A stretch of 64,000 nucleotides of DNA, taken from contig OX465587.1 in assembly GCA_950022655.1 (NCBI GenBank), positions 34,537,716-34,601,715 of the forward strand, read 5' to 3'. The translations under genes were made by a program, and so were the position numbers. Numbering within the stretch: the stretch's first letter is position 1; every line of letters starts with the position of its first letter. The notes under the pieces are model-generated. The model was not told where the DNA came from. It saw nothing but the letters and a program-made list of their open reading frames with translations, and made no database searches. Positions 1 to 12,067 of the stretch are shown piece after piece. Origin of the DNA: Alentia gelatinosa (taxonomy: Eukaryota > Annelida > Polychaeta > Phyllodocida > Polynoidae).

Positions 1-405
1 CCGGAAGTACTTGTAGTACCGGAAGTATAAGGAGAACGTACTTTGGTTTGGTTTTCTATGTTATCACCCTAGTGGTTCATCGCATGTATAAGTAATATAC
101 AGGTAGATAGTGTAAAATCTTTATCACTACGTTGGCTATGTAAACTTCATTGCACACTTCACACAGTGGCGCCTATGTCTGCTCTCTGGTTTCCATAAGT
201 ACAACCAGTTGCTATGGCTACACCATACTGTTTCCCGGAAATACCGGAGTGGTTTGACAAGAACGCCGCAGTTTTTCCCAACATCAGTCAGAGCACACAG
301 GTCCATGCCGTTTGGCTGCGTCACATGCCGTGTTTTCTTATCAGTGCAGGCTGAAAAGCCGGAGCGGCCTTGACAGAGAAGGAATACCACATGTAACGTT
401 TAGAG

Positions 406-726
406 ATGAGCTCGTGTTGTCATGGCGAGGTGAACTGTTGCCAAGCAGAGTTTCCCTCCACGGCTGAACGTGGAGTGAGTAAAGAGAACGGTGGAGAGAC
501 GGACATCAAGGTCAAGGACGTCGAGAACAGAAGCAGCAAGATTAACGTTTCCAGAACGAGGCTAATTTACGCGGTGTTACTAGTTCCCAGCATGCACGTA
601 CCGCTGGTTTCCGGCATGTGTTTGATTGTTGCCTCATTCCTTCGGGAACCAGCAAAGAAACCAGCGCAGCGTCTTCCTAAGACGCAGCAGACGATATTTA
701 GAACGAATTCAGAGAGCGATCTGTAA
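406..726 (+). CDS. Unrecognised small ORF with a hydrophobic segment
   Basis: An ATG-to-TAA frame of 106 codons on the plus strand. The first third is Cys- and Glu-rich (MSSCCHGEVNCCQAEF), the middle is charged, and around residues 51-77 lies a hydrophobic run (LIYAVLLVPSMHVPLVSG and MCLIVASFL) that could be one membrane segment, followed by a basic end. I recognise no family and see no splice sites tying it to a larger gene. The base composition is more balanced than the surroundings. It may be a chance ORF or a single exon; no repeat copy of it occurs elsewhere in the window. Confidence 0.25.
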   Translation: MSSCCHGEVNCCQAEFPSTAERGVSKENGGETDIKVKDVENRSSKINVSRTRLIYAVLLVPSMHVPLVSGMCLIVASFLREPAKKPAQRLPKTQQTIFRTNSESDL

Positions 727-739
727 AAAAGGTAAAACT

Positions 740-1689
740 TCTAAATTATAATCCATGCATCACGATTAAAGTATCACTAATAGCTGTCCAGTAAACTAAC
801 TGGATTCTTATTAATTGTAAGGTGATGTAACTAGGCTCCCTGTGAGAATTAATTGCCAGTGGTTGATAGTTTCACTCGGGATAATCCAGTTGAAACACTG
901 CTTTGTTTACAGCAACACAACGGCAACCAATTACCACCTAGATGAATGTGTTTGCATGGGGATCAATGGCCATCAGCGTAATGGACCTGTCGCAATATTG
1001 TCTTTCCAGAACAGTCACTGGTGGCATGTATGAGCCCCACACTATGTCGGACTACATAGCAACAGGTGCCTCCTTTCAGCGTGGGGGCAAACAAACCACT
1101 CAACCCTGACAATACTGCCAGACGATCACTGAATGAACACTGGGGAAAAGCTACTGGAACAACTGCTATGATGACTTTACCCGGTTGTCTCGGTGGGTGG
1201 GGTGTGGCGGGGGTCGCTCGCCCGCTCGCTCGGTGGCGGTTTCAGCGCCAGATGTGAATGGTTTGACAGCGTCTAAATCCGCGTTAGTCTCAGGTGGGAG
1301 CCGGCTGCTGACATTTAGCACACTGCCGGTGTATACGGTGTGCAGTATGCATACCTGTATCAGTCTCTGGTGTGATACGGCCGCGTACTGGTGAACTCTG
1401 GAGCCCCGATCTAAGTTTCCTGTGCCCAGGTATGACCTCCTTGTCCCTACATCTGGTGGTAGGCCAGAAAGTAGCCAGCACTGACCCTCATAGGAGTAAG
1501 GGACGACGTTGGGGTGAATATTTCACCTCAGCAGTTCGGTGATGGAGGCAGTTGATACCATGTTGCTGGTGTTTGCCGTAGTTGATTCCCATTCACTATG
1601 TTCTTGTCAATAATACACATTAAATGTTCCTCTTTCTACCGAGAACTGGCCTTCTTTGTACTGACACCGGTAGTAGTTGAAGATCAGAA
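740..1689. other. No recognised feature
   Basis: Short unrelated ORFs on both strands and no splice-supported exon. 1180-1260 is locally GC-rich. Confidence 0.4.
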
Positions 1690-2070
1690 TAGTTGGTAAG
1701 TGTTAGTGTTTACTAGAACAATGTCCAATGGGTAGGTGTTGGTGTTTACTGGAGCAGTGTCCAGTGTGTAGGTGTTAGTGTGTGATAAGCAGTGTCCAGT
1801 GTGTAGGTGCTGGTGTGTGATAGAGAAGTTTCCAGTGTGTAGGTGCTGGTGTGTGATAAGCAGCGTCCAGTGTGTAGGTGCTGATGTGAGATAGAGAAGT
1901 GTCCAGTGGGTAGGTGTTGGTGTGTGATAAGTAGTGTCCAGTGTGTATGTGTTGGTGTGTGATAGAGAAGGTTCCAGTGGGTAGGTGTTGGTGTATACTG
2001 GAGCAGTCTTCAGTGTGTAGGTGTTGTTACTGGAGCAGTTACCAGTGGATAGGTGTTGGTATATGGAGGC
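1690..2070. repeat. Minisatellite, GTAGGTGTTGGTGT units
   Basis: About ten imperfect units of roughly 30-45 bases built on 'gtgtccagtgtgtaggtgctggtgtgtgata'-type sequence (for example AGTGTCCAGTGTGTAGGTG). No coding. Confidence 0.85.
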
Positions 2071-2574
2071 TACAACTGCCCGTAGCTGAGTTCGTGTCTA
2101 TGAGGTACCCGGATAGATACCGGAGTGAGCTGAGACCCTGGAGTCAGGCAGAAGGCCTCACATAACCCACCTTGCCCGCCGCCTGCTGCCTGCTACCTGC
2201 CCACCTACCTCCTCCACCCTCACCACGTCCTGTGTGGGGTGTACAGCCTCTCCCGTGCCTGTACCATCTCCTCTCACTCCCTCTCACTCCCTCTCCACGC
2301 ACCCGAACTCTGTCCGGGCTCACAGTGACGTAGCAGTGTCCGGTGTGTCGTCACAGCAGACTGACCGGCGTCGTGCGTTCCGACTCGGGTCGCTGAGAGT
2401 GTGGCTGGAGAGTGTGGCTGGATGGAGAGTGTGGCAGGGTGAGGATGCGTACGCCGCCGCCCGCCCCGTACTCGTGTACGGCGTGTGGGGGGAGGGAGGC
2501 CCGATACTCGCCGCGCCCTGAGGGGGGCTCCGAGCTGAGTACAAGGTGGGAATGTATGCGCCGCGCCCTCCACT

Positions 2575-3190
2575 CTCACCCAGCCCTCCGCGAGCTGCTC
2601 ACTCTCCCAGCAGGGTCCCCGAGCTGCTGGTCCTATCTCTGCTCCAGCCCTCTCACTCTCTCCAGCCGGCCCACTCTCCCAGCAAGGTTCTGGAGAAGCT
2701 GGTCCTATCTCTATCCCGGCCCGCTCGCTCTCTCCAGCCTGCTCACTCTCCCAGCAGGCTTCCCGAGCTGCGAGTCGTATCTCTGCTCCAGCCCTCTCAC
2801 TCTCTCCAGTCCGCTCACTCCCCCAGCAGGTTTCCCAATCTGCTGGTCCTTTCTCTGCTCCAGCCCGCTCACTCACTCCAAAGCGCTCACTCTCTCGTCA
2901 GGGTTCTCGAGCTGCTGGGCCTATCTCTGATCCATCCTGCTGACTCCCCCAGCAGACTTCTCAAGCCACTGGTTCTATCTCATCTCCAGCCTGTTCACTT
3001 TCCCAGCAGGGTTCCAAAGCCGCAGTTTCCATCTCTGCTCCAGCCTGCGCACTCTCCCAGCAGGGTTCCCGAGCCACTGGTTGTATCTCTGCTCCAGCCT
3101 GCTCACTCTCCCAGTAGGGTTCCCGAGCCAATGGTCCAACTCTGCTATAATCTGCTCACTCACTCCGACACGCTTACTCTCCCAACAGGG
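2575..3190. repeat. Minisatellite with 54- and 72-base units
   Basis: About ten units such as CTCCAGCCTGCTCACTCTCC followed by CAGCAGGGTTCCCGAG. Unit lengths are multiples of three, so frames stay open on both strands (up to 220 codons). The plus-strand frame would give an 18-residue repeat (LLQPAHSPSRVPEP). I treat it as non-coding. Confidence 0.8.
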
Positions 3191-3199
3191 ATTGGTCGT

Positions 3200-4230
3200 T
3201 CTATATGAGTAGCTGGGAATACATACATGACAGTGTATTCTATATTGACAGCATTATGTACTCGCTTTTGCTCGTGCATTACTACTTATCAACCACTCAT
3301 GGTTTACAATGAGTTTGAGTCAGCTGAGTCTATCGTTGAAGATTGATATTGTTTGCATAGGTACCATATATTCACGAGAACGGACTACTGCAATAACAGA
3401 AAACATAGTTACCGAGCTCGTAGGTATGGCCGTTCAGGGACTTTTGTACCATCTTAGATGTCCTGACACTGGAGGCAGAGGGATGTATTTATGGAAAGGA
3501 TTTACTTGAAGTTGCTCCCCCACATAGTAACTAAGGCCTAATCTTATAGAGAAGCTAACCCAATGACAACATTATATATTATAACAAAGTATACAGTTAA
3601 CAATTCTCAACAATATATAATCACATTCACTTCTGTGGAGTTCATATGACATAGGTCCTCTTGGTTGTAGCTGTACTCACTTATACATTCCTTGTCCAAT
3701 GTCTCCTTAACTTGTGGGTAGAAATGATCTACAAGTGATGGGATATGGTGGTAAGAGTCATCAATCCCTGTTCCCTCAAGTACTGGGATGATGGGAGCTT
3801 GTGGTGAAGTTCTACTCTCAGTATAGACCTCTGTTCCTGTATAGCTATAGCCTATGGTGTTTCAGCCTCCTCACTGTAGAGGTGATAATGCTCAGCAGTC
3901 TTGGATATGTTGATGCCTCAGTGTCTGGGTGGAGAGTGACTTCTGTGTGCACATCTGACTGCTTATATACCTTCTTGAGGGGTCAGTGCAAACAAAGACA
4001 GAGGATGTTTTAAATGTAGGGGGTGGCAATCCAAACATCTGGGCTTCAACCACTATCCAGAGCACCTACCTGTTAGGAAGCCGCCTGTTTTATTCTCAAT
4101 GCTATGTCACAATAGAGACAGAGACAGACAGAACAAGATCTACGAAATGCTACGAGAATGAGATTCTCGTGTGCGGAAAAACTTAAACCTGATGTTCTTT
4201 TTTGTAGGTCTGTACTCAAATGTAGTTGTT
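3200..4230. other. No recognised feature
   Basis: AT-rich sequence with scattered short ORFs; nothing repeated elsewhere in the window that I could see. Confidence 0.4.
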
Positions 4231-4235
4231 CTCCT

Positions 4236-4625
4236 CACTGCACGAAAACCACCATTTTATTCATATATACGCCATCGCGGAAGTGCATGTACTGGCTGAA
4301 TATTGACTTGTTTTCATATATATATATACGCCCAGGGTTTATATACGGACGCGTCTTAGCTGTATTTCACACCCGGCGTATATGAGAGGAAATATCCTCT
4401 CCCCCGCCCGTTTGTGTTGGTAGAAGAAAAGGTGTCCTCAGTAGGAATCCCGCCACCCCCCGCCACCTCCCATCCACTCTCAGTGAAGCCCTCTTCACTG
4501 GACGCTTATATCTGCCTACAGATGAGGCGTATATACACGGTGAATAGGAGGACCTTATATACGCAAAAGTCATAGTTATATACGCCGGGCGCATTCATAT
4601 GTAAAATGGTGGTTTTCGTGCAGTG
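4236..4625. mobile_element. MITE with CACTGCACGAAAACC ends (CMC-like)
   Basis: 390 bases with inverted ends CACTGCACGAAAACCACCAT at both sides, flanked by CCT on the left (4233-4235) and right (4626-4628), a 3-base target duplication. CACT-type ends plus 3-base duplications are known from the CACTA/Mirage/Chapaev group. No transposase. Interior holds several 'tatatacgcc' motifs. Confidence 0.8.
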
Positions 4626-5134
4626 CCTATAATTTATTTCTAGCCATGTTGAAAACAAAATTTATGGGTATATCCAACAATTCACAATGGCGTCACCTGG
4701 TGATTTTCAAGTATTGACAGCTTTCAGTCCAAACTGTTTCGTTGTGATTGATTTTAATACTAAATGAGCAAATTATAGCATTTTGTCAAGTTTGACCGAA
4801 CCCAATAGGTAGAATCAGCTTATTTAAATATCTTTGATCTATATAGGAAATATTCTGAAAAACTTCTCTCAAAAATCAGCACGGTGCCCTAAAGTTTTTA
4901 AAGCATAAATTTGAAGTATTATGCATTCACTACTTTCTGTGAAAGGAAAATAACATGGGTTTTCTCTATGTAGATTACAACTTTTTGTATTTCTCTATAT
5001 TCTATTATAATATTATCATTATGTCAATCTTTAGATCAAAAACTAGCACCCCCAAGTTTTAAGTTAGAGATACTTTGAGATCATCATATTCAATTTTGAG
5101 GATATTGACCTGGGTTTTAATTTTCAAGGATTTG

Positions 5135-5195
5135 TCACGTACGGCCATGCCAATGTCACGTACGGCCAAGCCAATGTCACGTACGAGATCAAGCT
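5135..5195. repeat. Short tandem repeat, GTCACGTACGGCC units
   Basis: Three units of about 23 bases beginning GTCACGTACG, with a variant at 5307 (GTCACGTATGGCC). Confidence 0.75.
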
Positions 5196-5871
5196 GTAAA
5201 GTTCGTCTATATTAGTAATATACAAGCGTATCTTAGGTAAGGATATTCACAGAGGACCTCGGAGAGAACTTGTGGGTAGATTGAAGATAGGCTGGCAATA
5301 GACTTGTCACGTATGGCCACCTTCAGTGATTCGCTCAACATCATTGCCATTGAGTGATACACTTTAATTAGAACTTCTTTCCTTCTGGGAAATACCATGC
5401 GTAACTGGTCGCGCCACAAAGTTCTTATGCCGCTCATATTATATCTTCATGAGCATATTGCCGAGGGTTATATTATATATATATATTTGATTTCCTCTTA
5501 TATACACGACTCCTAAACATGGTCAAACGGGGAGGAAATATATATTATATTTAAAAGGAGAGGCAAAAGTCGCTGGTGAGAAAGATATGTGTTTTCTGGA
5601 AGTTTACTGTCTCCGCGTGATTGTGCCTACGTGCACATCCGTATTGTATCCACCTCCAGTCTCAACAAGTCGTTACTCATGTCAACTTGTTTGTGAGAAC
5701 CTTGCTCGCATGTCCGGCTTTCTCACGCTCCTCAGATGAACGTATAGGCATGCATCAATATGTGGAAGAAAACCGTAATTATACTAAATCCTTCTTATGT
5801 AGGAAATAAGGTTTTAAGTTGTGGTGAATAGAAGGGAGATATACCTATGGTGCATAAAAAGGGAGAAATAC

Positions 5872-5945
5872 TAAGCTATTATCTTCCCTAAAACTATTAT
5901 CTTCCCTAAAACTATTATCTTCCCTAAAATTGTTGTCTTTTCTAA
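5872..5945. repeat. 20-base tandem repeat
   Basis: Units of ACTATTATCTTCCCTAAA repeated about four times. Confidence 0.8.
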
Positions 5946-5949
5946 GCTA

Positions 5950-7010
5950 ATATATTACCTTTCTGTACATGCTATGTATGTAGAGGTTTTACCTCAAGAA
6001 GGTTGCACGTGGCGGGACATGTCAGAATCCTCTTGGAGGAACGCGCAAACATCTTTGCGGTTTCTTCTTAAAATGGGATAGAGGTCCCTAGACGGAAAAG
6101 ACGTATCCATATTTGGGGGAGCGTCTTGTCCCTACATGTGACCGCTGGTGACCAATTGGGAAAAATGTAACCATGTTTGGAAACAGTTACCGCGTCTGTA
6201 ATTGACTGTATAAGGAATGGTATGTGAGTATGTGACGTACTCGTCCGTTGTGACGTCTAAATGTACTCTTGTTATAAAATAAAGCGCCTGCCGGCATAAG
6301 GCAGATCCTCTCTCCTCTCAGCTTCAACCACACGTTGTCACTAGAGTTGTTTTGTTACGGAGCCTCACCCCACTGTGTGACCAGAGCGGTTTCAGTGGGG
6401 GAAGCAACTCAGCACGCATGAGGTGCGGACGAGCATACCGGCCCCCTGACAGGATTGTCCGATATGCCTTTAATGCTTTTTAGTTTTCTAAACTTCTTAC
6501 TCTGAGACTCTGACAGCCTCTGCCTTTGTGCAATGGTTCAAAGTTTGCTGGTCCCTAGATTGTGACTGCATAATATCAAGAGACGTCACGAGTTTGAGTC
6601 TGAGTTTATCTATGCCACGCATTTTGTTGGCTCCATAATTTCACGAGTCGAAGACGAGTGACATTACGGAGCATTACCACCTCTGTGTTCCAATTAAGAG
6701 GTTTATATGGTCGTGTCCAGGAATTCTCACTCTCAGACCAGGCTTCTCTTTATACGCGAGTTCTGAGAGAAAAAATACTTATCAAGAAATATTCACAGCT
6801 TACCAAATTGATAACAAAGTCTACATTTATGGTTATTTTATTCAAAATACATACACACAAAAGGAAATAACAATATGTAAAAATAGCTTCAAGAGTGAAG
6901 AATACCACACCCTCCAAGCACAGGTCCATCTGCTGGGAGAGTGACAAACACTTAGAGGTAGCGGGTCAAGGTGCCACAGATTTAACCCAACCAGACCTAC
7001 CGTAGTGTAG
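5950..7010. other. Non-coding; possible solo LTR around 6166-6470
   Basis: 6285 has TATAAAATAAAGCG followed by a CT-rich stretch and GC-rich sequence, like the promoter/poly(A) part of an LTR. No matching second LTR, no internal coding and no clear target duplication. Confidence 0.3.
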
Positions 7011-7015
7011 CTCTT

Positions 7016-7612
7016 GCGACCAGTGAATGGCAGAGGAGGTGTGAAGCACAGCGCCCCCTATACCGACCCGACTCATATATGCGATCGCGGCAGGCTTGGA
7101 GCACCACTTTCAAACATGACAGCATTGGGGAATGAGCTCTAGACAATGGCAAGCCCTAGCCTATGAGAAATAAGGTTGTATTCCACATCACCAAACAGCC
7201 ATAAAACGTGGAGCTCTATTCTGGTTTCGAATACAATAAATGTCACTCTATCAATATTTGAAAAGATCTTTGATAGAGCTCTAACAGTTCGCATACAGTA
7301 GCTGTTTCTAGTTAACCCATTTTGCAGCATTTTTGTAAAGAATTCTGAATCAGTTGTCATTTTAAATCCAGGTCGATTTGCCATATTTATAGATAATGAC
7401 ACTCATAAAACGAGCGGTAGAACAGAAAAAACAAAGTATATTGGACCTTTTGGTCTCTTATCTTCACCTAGAGTTGCTCTAAAACATCTCTATGGGAGAA
7501 TCTCTTTGAGGTACAAAGCAGTCTATCAGAGCATTCGATGTGCTTTCTTTTTGTTTTGTATTATCGCTCAAGACTACAGGGGGCCCTGCGCTTCACACCT
7601 CCTCTGAGTGAA
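7016..7612. repeat. Possible TIR element
   Basis: Inverted stretches of about 40 bases at 7020-7062 and 7568-7608 sharing AGAGGAGGTGTGAAGC and the GGGGCC/GCCCCC edge. No coding in between. Confidence 0.5.
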
Positions 7613-7952
7613 TGGGGTAAAGTTATTGCTAGTTCAGCTGACACCCGCCAGGAAATTAGAGGAATCCAAGTGCGACCCCTGAAGATGGCACCACTATATA
7701 CTATGTGGTTAGAAGCCATGGATAACTGCACCTGCCACCTGGTGTTGTGTTGTGTCAGTAGCACAATTGCCTGTCCATATTAGAAGAGGTATTTGTCCTT
7801 TATCCCAACCCTAATAAAAAAAACTCCATAGGCTTAACATTGGGTCACTGTATTCGGTCTGGAGTTCAGAAAAATGAAATATATCGCTCTAGTGGGATAC
7901 ACTTGACAAATGACTTCATTTGTTAATGTAGAAGTAATTTACACGGGCAGGG

Positions 7953-8123
7953 TAAGATAAATTCTAAACCAAACTCAAGTTAGTTGTGTTATTGTTCATC
8001 GCACTCCGGCGAGATTGCGTATTAATGCTCTCGGCTTCGCCTCGCGCAGTAATACGCAATCTTGCCGTCGTGCGATAAACAACAACCCGACTAACTCTTG
8101 TTTGGTTTCTCCATATTATCTTA
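7953..8123. repeat. Palindromic element, TAAGATAA ends
   Basis: About 170 bases folding on itself: TAAGATAA at the left and TTATCTTA at the right, with inner arms GATTGCGTATTA / TAATACGCAATC. Immediately followed by a second TAAGATA-type element. Confidence 0.65.
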
Positions 8124-8375
8124 GCCTGGTATAAATGCCCATAGGCTTAACATTGGGAACTCCTTCTCAACAGGCTTGCGAGTAGTATGGTAATTCATAC
8201 TTAATGGGTGGATAACAGATAAATATTTCCAGGCTAAGATAAAATCAGAAACATTTTCCCCATTCACCATCTTGTTTGGAGCGCTTCAGAATATTCACTT
8301 GGCTATCGCCTCGTTCAAATTACTGCGCACTCCAAACTCAATGGCGAACGGGGACTCAGACCACACACTCTTCAA
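8116..8375. repeat. TIR element with CTTAGCCTGG ends plus attached repeat
   Basis: TATCTTAGCCTGG at 8117 is mirrored by CCAGGCTAAGATA near 8240. The sequence after it (8243-8375, with TTGGAGCGC) belongs to the same dispersed repeat as 61945-62213, where the order is reversed. Confidence 0.55.
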
Positions 8376-8392
8376 TTTCTTTCTTATTAGGT

Positions 8393-8600
8393 CATAGGAG
8401 TATCCCCAGGACGGTGGTTGTGGCCCATTAGATTTTAGGTCAACTCTCGACTGTAGAACCGCCCCAAGGCTCTATAAACATCATGTAAGGAGGTCAGGGT
8501 GAAGGTCGTGGTTTGCTCCGAATGCAGTCATTGGCTACTGGGACTACTCTATTCCTTATATGGTAGTTAATACAGGGGGACAGCTCCATACAGCCAGTCC
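8393..8600 (+). repeat. Dispersed repeat, copy 1
   Basis: About 190 bases starting GGTGGTTGTGGCCCATTAGA, repeated in the same orientation at 56378-56560. No coding. Confidence 0.65.
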
Positions 8601-9269
8601 TGCCAATGTCATATGTTCCATGGTTGAGAACACATTAAAGGATCAACATACAACCTGAACATGCCATAATCGTCACACAAAATTATTCCTACAAAAATGC
8701 AAGGTGGTCTCCACATATTTATTTCCATATTTCATCACAACTGCAGTAAATCAAAACAGTGTTTGGCGTCGTCAAGTATTGTTAAAGTCTAAATATAAGG
8801 CTGGATATAATACTGCTTAACGCCTACTCTCCTTGCTTACCTTTATTTTGATAGAAACAAGCAATATTTCTAGATTCCCCTTGTATTAGGCATGACAATG
8901 GCATTTTGTAAAGGAAACCCTGACAATTGGTTGTGGGTTTGGCGACCGTCATGATTAGCTCTTTTTTTGTAATTTAACGTCCAATATGTCCTATTTTGGG
9001 TTTGAAGCGGGATTCACATGATGGGATTCATGTAACTCACAGGGTGTTTTTCTGAGAGAAATCCTGCTGATATTCTGTACAATCTCTTCGTCTAAATTGT
9101 ATGGTCCCTGAGACATCGTTATCTTATCACTAACACTACTATAACACTCGTTCAGTTTCTACTAAGTATCCCTCATGTCTAGAAATTCCTAGGATTGGTG
9201 GATTTTACCTCAGTAATTGTAAGTAACTGTTATCAGACTTTATTATCTACCGATTGTGGAGTCTCCATA

Positions 9270-9669
9270 CTAAACCTATAGGGACTGTGTAATTCACAGG
9301 CCGGGGATTACGGAGTCGTCGTAATCTCCGGCCTACAGAGAGAGGAGATTGTGGGAAAAAGTCCCTTGTGTAAAAAAAAGAGTGCGTGAGAAGATCGGCG
9401 GTCGTACACAATATCAACTGGTTTCAGATACAAGCATTCTTATTCTCAGAGGAACAGACGCATAGTTATATTACGATCGCTTTCATCTGAAACCAGTATA
9501 TTTTATATCTATCATTCAGCATTGCAGACTTAAATTATCAAAGAAATGACACAATGACCGCTGATCTTCTCATACATTATTTTTTCCATAATCTCCGCTC
9601 TGTGTAGGGAGGAGATTACAAGCACCCGTAATCTCCGGCCAGTGAATTACACAGTCGATATAGGTTTAG
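9270..9669. mobile_element. Foldback/TIR element of about 400 bases
   Basis: Arms begin CTAAACCTATA and continue into CTGTGTAATTCAC and GGCCGG, mirrored at 9600-9669. An inner pair around GTAATCTCCGGCC forms a further hairpin. No coding content. Confidence 0.7.
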
Positions 9670-10630
9670 AATAAAGACTCAATAAGATGGATAATTAAAT
9701 CTAGTAATCCCTTGTTTCCATATACTGCATAATTCATACGTCCTCCAGATGTTACTTAACTCCCTGTTATCTCCTCGGGTACCTAAAAGACCCGGTCTGA
9801 GTTCTACGTAACAATGGCTGAGATAGATCCCCCGATGAACCACCATCTTCCGATTTCTAAGGCCACTAAAAAAAACTTGTTTCTCATCACCAAGCCATGA
9901 AAAATATAACGAGGGGGCTTTTTTTTTTTTTTTTTTTTTTGCTATATCAAAGATTGCAGACATACAGTAAAACCCTGCATACGCAGACACCCTCCAATCC
10001 GGGCCAAAGTGGCTGTTTACGTGGGGTGTCTGCTTACGCGGGTTTCCAGATTTGTACTGGCTATACATTTAATGCATCCCTGACACCAGGAGCTTTAATT
10101 TGATACTAAATACACATACCTATCATAATTTCTATCAAGGTTCATCTATTTAAAAAAAAAAAAAAAATCTTCTAAAATCGTTTTTTCTGATGCGCGCGGT
10201 GATGAGAAACAAGTTGTTTTTTTTTGAGTGGCCTAACTCGAGAAATTGAATATAATTTGGCATGTAAATGTAGCAATACCTGAAATTTATGTTTCTGGCA
10301 TTGGATATCAAAACGAACCCGTTTTCAGTGTTACTGTAGACCTACAATAAAACACGCGGGAACCAGCCAACACTGGCCCCTGTACCCGCAAGGAATTATG
10401 GGATACTTCAGTACGGTCTATATCAAACAAACGGCAAATACTGATTCGGTAACTTAATATTCTTTTCAGAGGAATATAGTTTTATTATGAAATAGCATGA
10501 TTTGGTAGAGTGAAAACTGAACTATTCGATATAAGTGTTGACAGGTATGGGGGACATCAGTATTTGAGGGCAGTATAAGAGTCCAGAGGTGTGCAAGAGT
10601 CAGCGTCTGAGGGCAGTACAGATAGACAAT
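9670..10630. other. Non-coding with a pogo/Tigger-like repeat piece
   Basis: A 20-base poly-T run at 9920 and a piece at 9963-10055 (ACAGTAAAACCCTGCATACG) that resembles ends of pogo-type elements; similar starts occur at 57250 and 14030. Nothing coding. Confidence 0.35.
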
Positions 10631-10637
10631 AATCGAT

Positions 10638-11590
10638 GCTTTTGTGGACTGGCGGTCGTAAACCACGAGAGCTAGACGCCAAGTAATACCCGAGTGCTAG
10701 GGAGTGTATTACGATGTCAACCTCGAGTGGTTTACAGAGCCGCCTGTCCACAAAACCATCCTTTGTTGCATTCATTAAATAAATTAAACTCAGTAATTGC
10801 CATAACAATTCTCGGGAGCGGCGCCAACGTCACGCAACGTAGTAACGGGTTCGTCCGACCGCAAAAACTGACCCTGCGCTGCTCGGTTTTATAGCTTTGC
10901 AGTTTGCTTTCCCGAAAGCGGTGCAGTGCACTCTATTACGTTCGAAGGGTTAAACAACTTTCCACCCCATAGCAACCAATGTTAAATCCACTATATTTCT
11001 CTGGTAATATCTCAGTAAATATCCAACATAGAGACATCAAACAAAAAATGGAATGGAGATGAAGAGTAGGGGAAGGTGTTTGGTGGTTTTTTTTGTATCA
11101 ATTCGTTTTGCAAAGATTGTTTTATTTGGTCTTTTCTCCAGTAATCTGCCGAAAAAAGGATAACAGGCTGCTACAACTGTCAAAATAAAAACTTACTAAA
11201 AAGTAAATAAATATGTAGATTCAAGCCTTCATACTTCTATCCTACAAAGTTTATTGATATATCTTGTTAGAAACACATCAAACTACCTTGTAATACTCAT
11301 ATTAATCATATACAGTGAGATCAAACATCGACTTGCGTTACGACGGTCGAGCGATAATACCAGAAAGCTAGGGTGCTCGAAAATTGCAAAACCCTTTGCC
11401 TCGTTCTGATATGAACGTTCCGCTCCCGAGAATGGGGACTATTTTCCGTATACCATGGGTTTGAGGCCGTATACCACAGGTTTGAATCTGTATACCACAG
11501 TTATGATATCTGACAGGTTTTATATCATGATGGGTTGAGGTTTACTGAGTCCCCATACATGTCCAATGGGGTCTTTGTATGCGATGGATA
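10638..11590. repeat. Palindrome-ended repeat, interrupted copy
   Basis: Hairpin at 10638-10762 and the CCGTATACCA units at 11445-11510 belong to the family described at 24238-24600 in opposite orientation. The two halves are separated by a nested TIR element at 10808-11433. Confidence 0.6.
10808..11433. mobile_element. Nested TIR element, 14-base perfect ends
   Basis: ATTCTCGGGAGCGG at 10808-10821 and its exact complement at 11420-11433. Copies of the host repeat at 24.4 and 63.56 kb have no such insert, so this is an insertion of about 626 bases. No ORF of note. Confidence 0.65.
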
Positions 11591-11832
11591 ATGAGAGTTC
11601 AGAGGTATGCGGGACGTTAGTGTCTGGGGGCAGTTTTAGACGGGATGTCTCTGTGAAACTCTTGCGGTTTTATAGCTCGATGGTGAATGGATTGCATTGT
11701 AGGCTCATGTGAAGACTGTAATATGGATCTGATGTTAGTGGCGACATATTGCGTTTGTAGGCTACAACGACTCGAGAGGGTTGGCCAACATGATGAAAAC
11801 CAGCCTAACTGAAGGCTGACACAATCGGCCAC

Positions 11833-11838
11833 TTTATT
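11833..11838 (-). promoter_or_regulatory. Possible poly(A) signal for T9
   Basis: AATAAA on the minus strand about 230 bases after the T9 stop codon. It is the first such hexamer I saw downstream. The window is AT-rich, so a chance match is quite possible. Confidence 0.35.
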
Positions 11839-12067
11839 TGATGCTCTGGATTTCATTTTTACTGATGCAGATTGTATGACTGTATTCTGCGCCAATAGAG
11901 ACATTTTCGGGAAAAAAAACAAAAAAAATAAAAACCTGATGAGGCAACATACCTGCCGAAATCTTGGGTCAACTAGATAATAAGTAAAAAAACCACATCA
12001 CTAAATATTCTGGAGTTGTTTGGTTTGTGAGAAATATTGAATTGAAGAAATAAAAAACATAAAAATG

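Noticed and set aside
2274..2876. 200-codon minus-strand frame with SERAGAEIGP repeats
   Set aside because: Product of the minisatellite, overlapped by an equally open plus-strand frame; no splice or family support.
6166..6480. Solo LTR
   Set aside because: It has a TATA/AATAAA-like box but no proven ends, target duplication or second copy, so it is only mentioned as possible.
9679..10068. 129-codon minus-strand frame
   Set aside because: It contains a run of Lys from the poly-T tract and spans a pogo-like repeat piece; no family resemblance.
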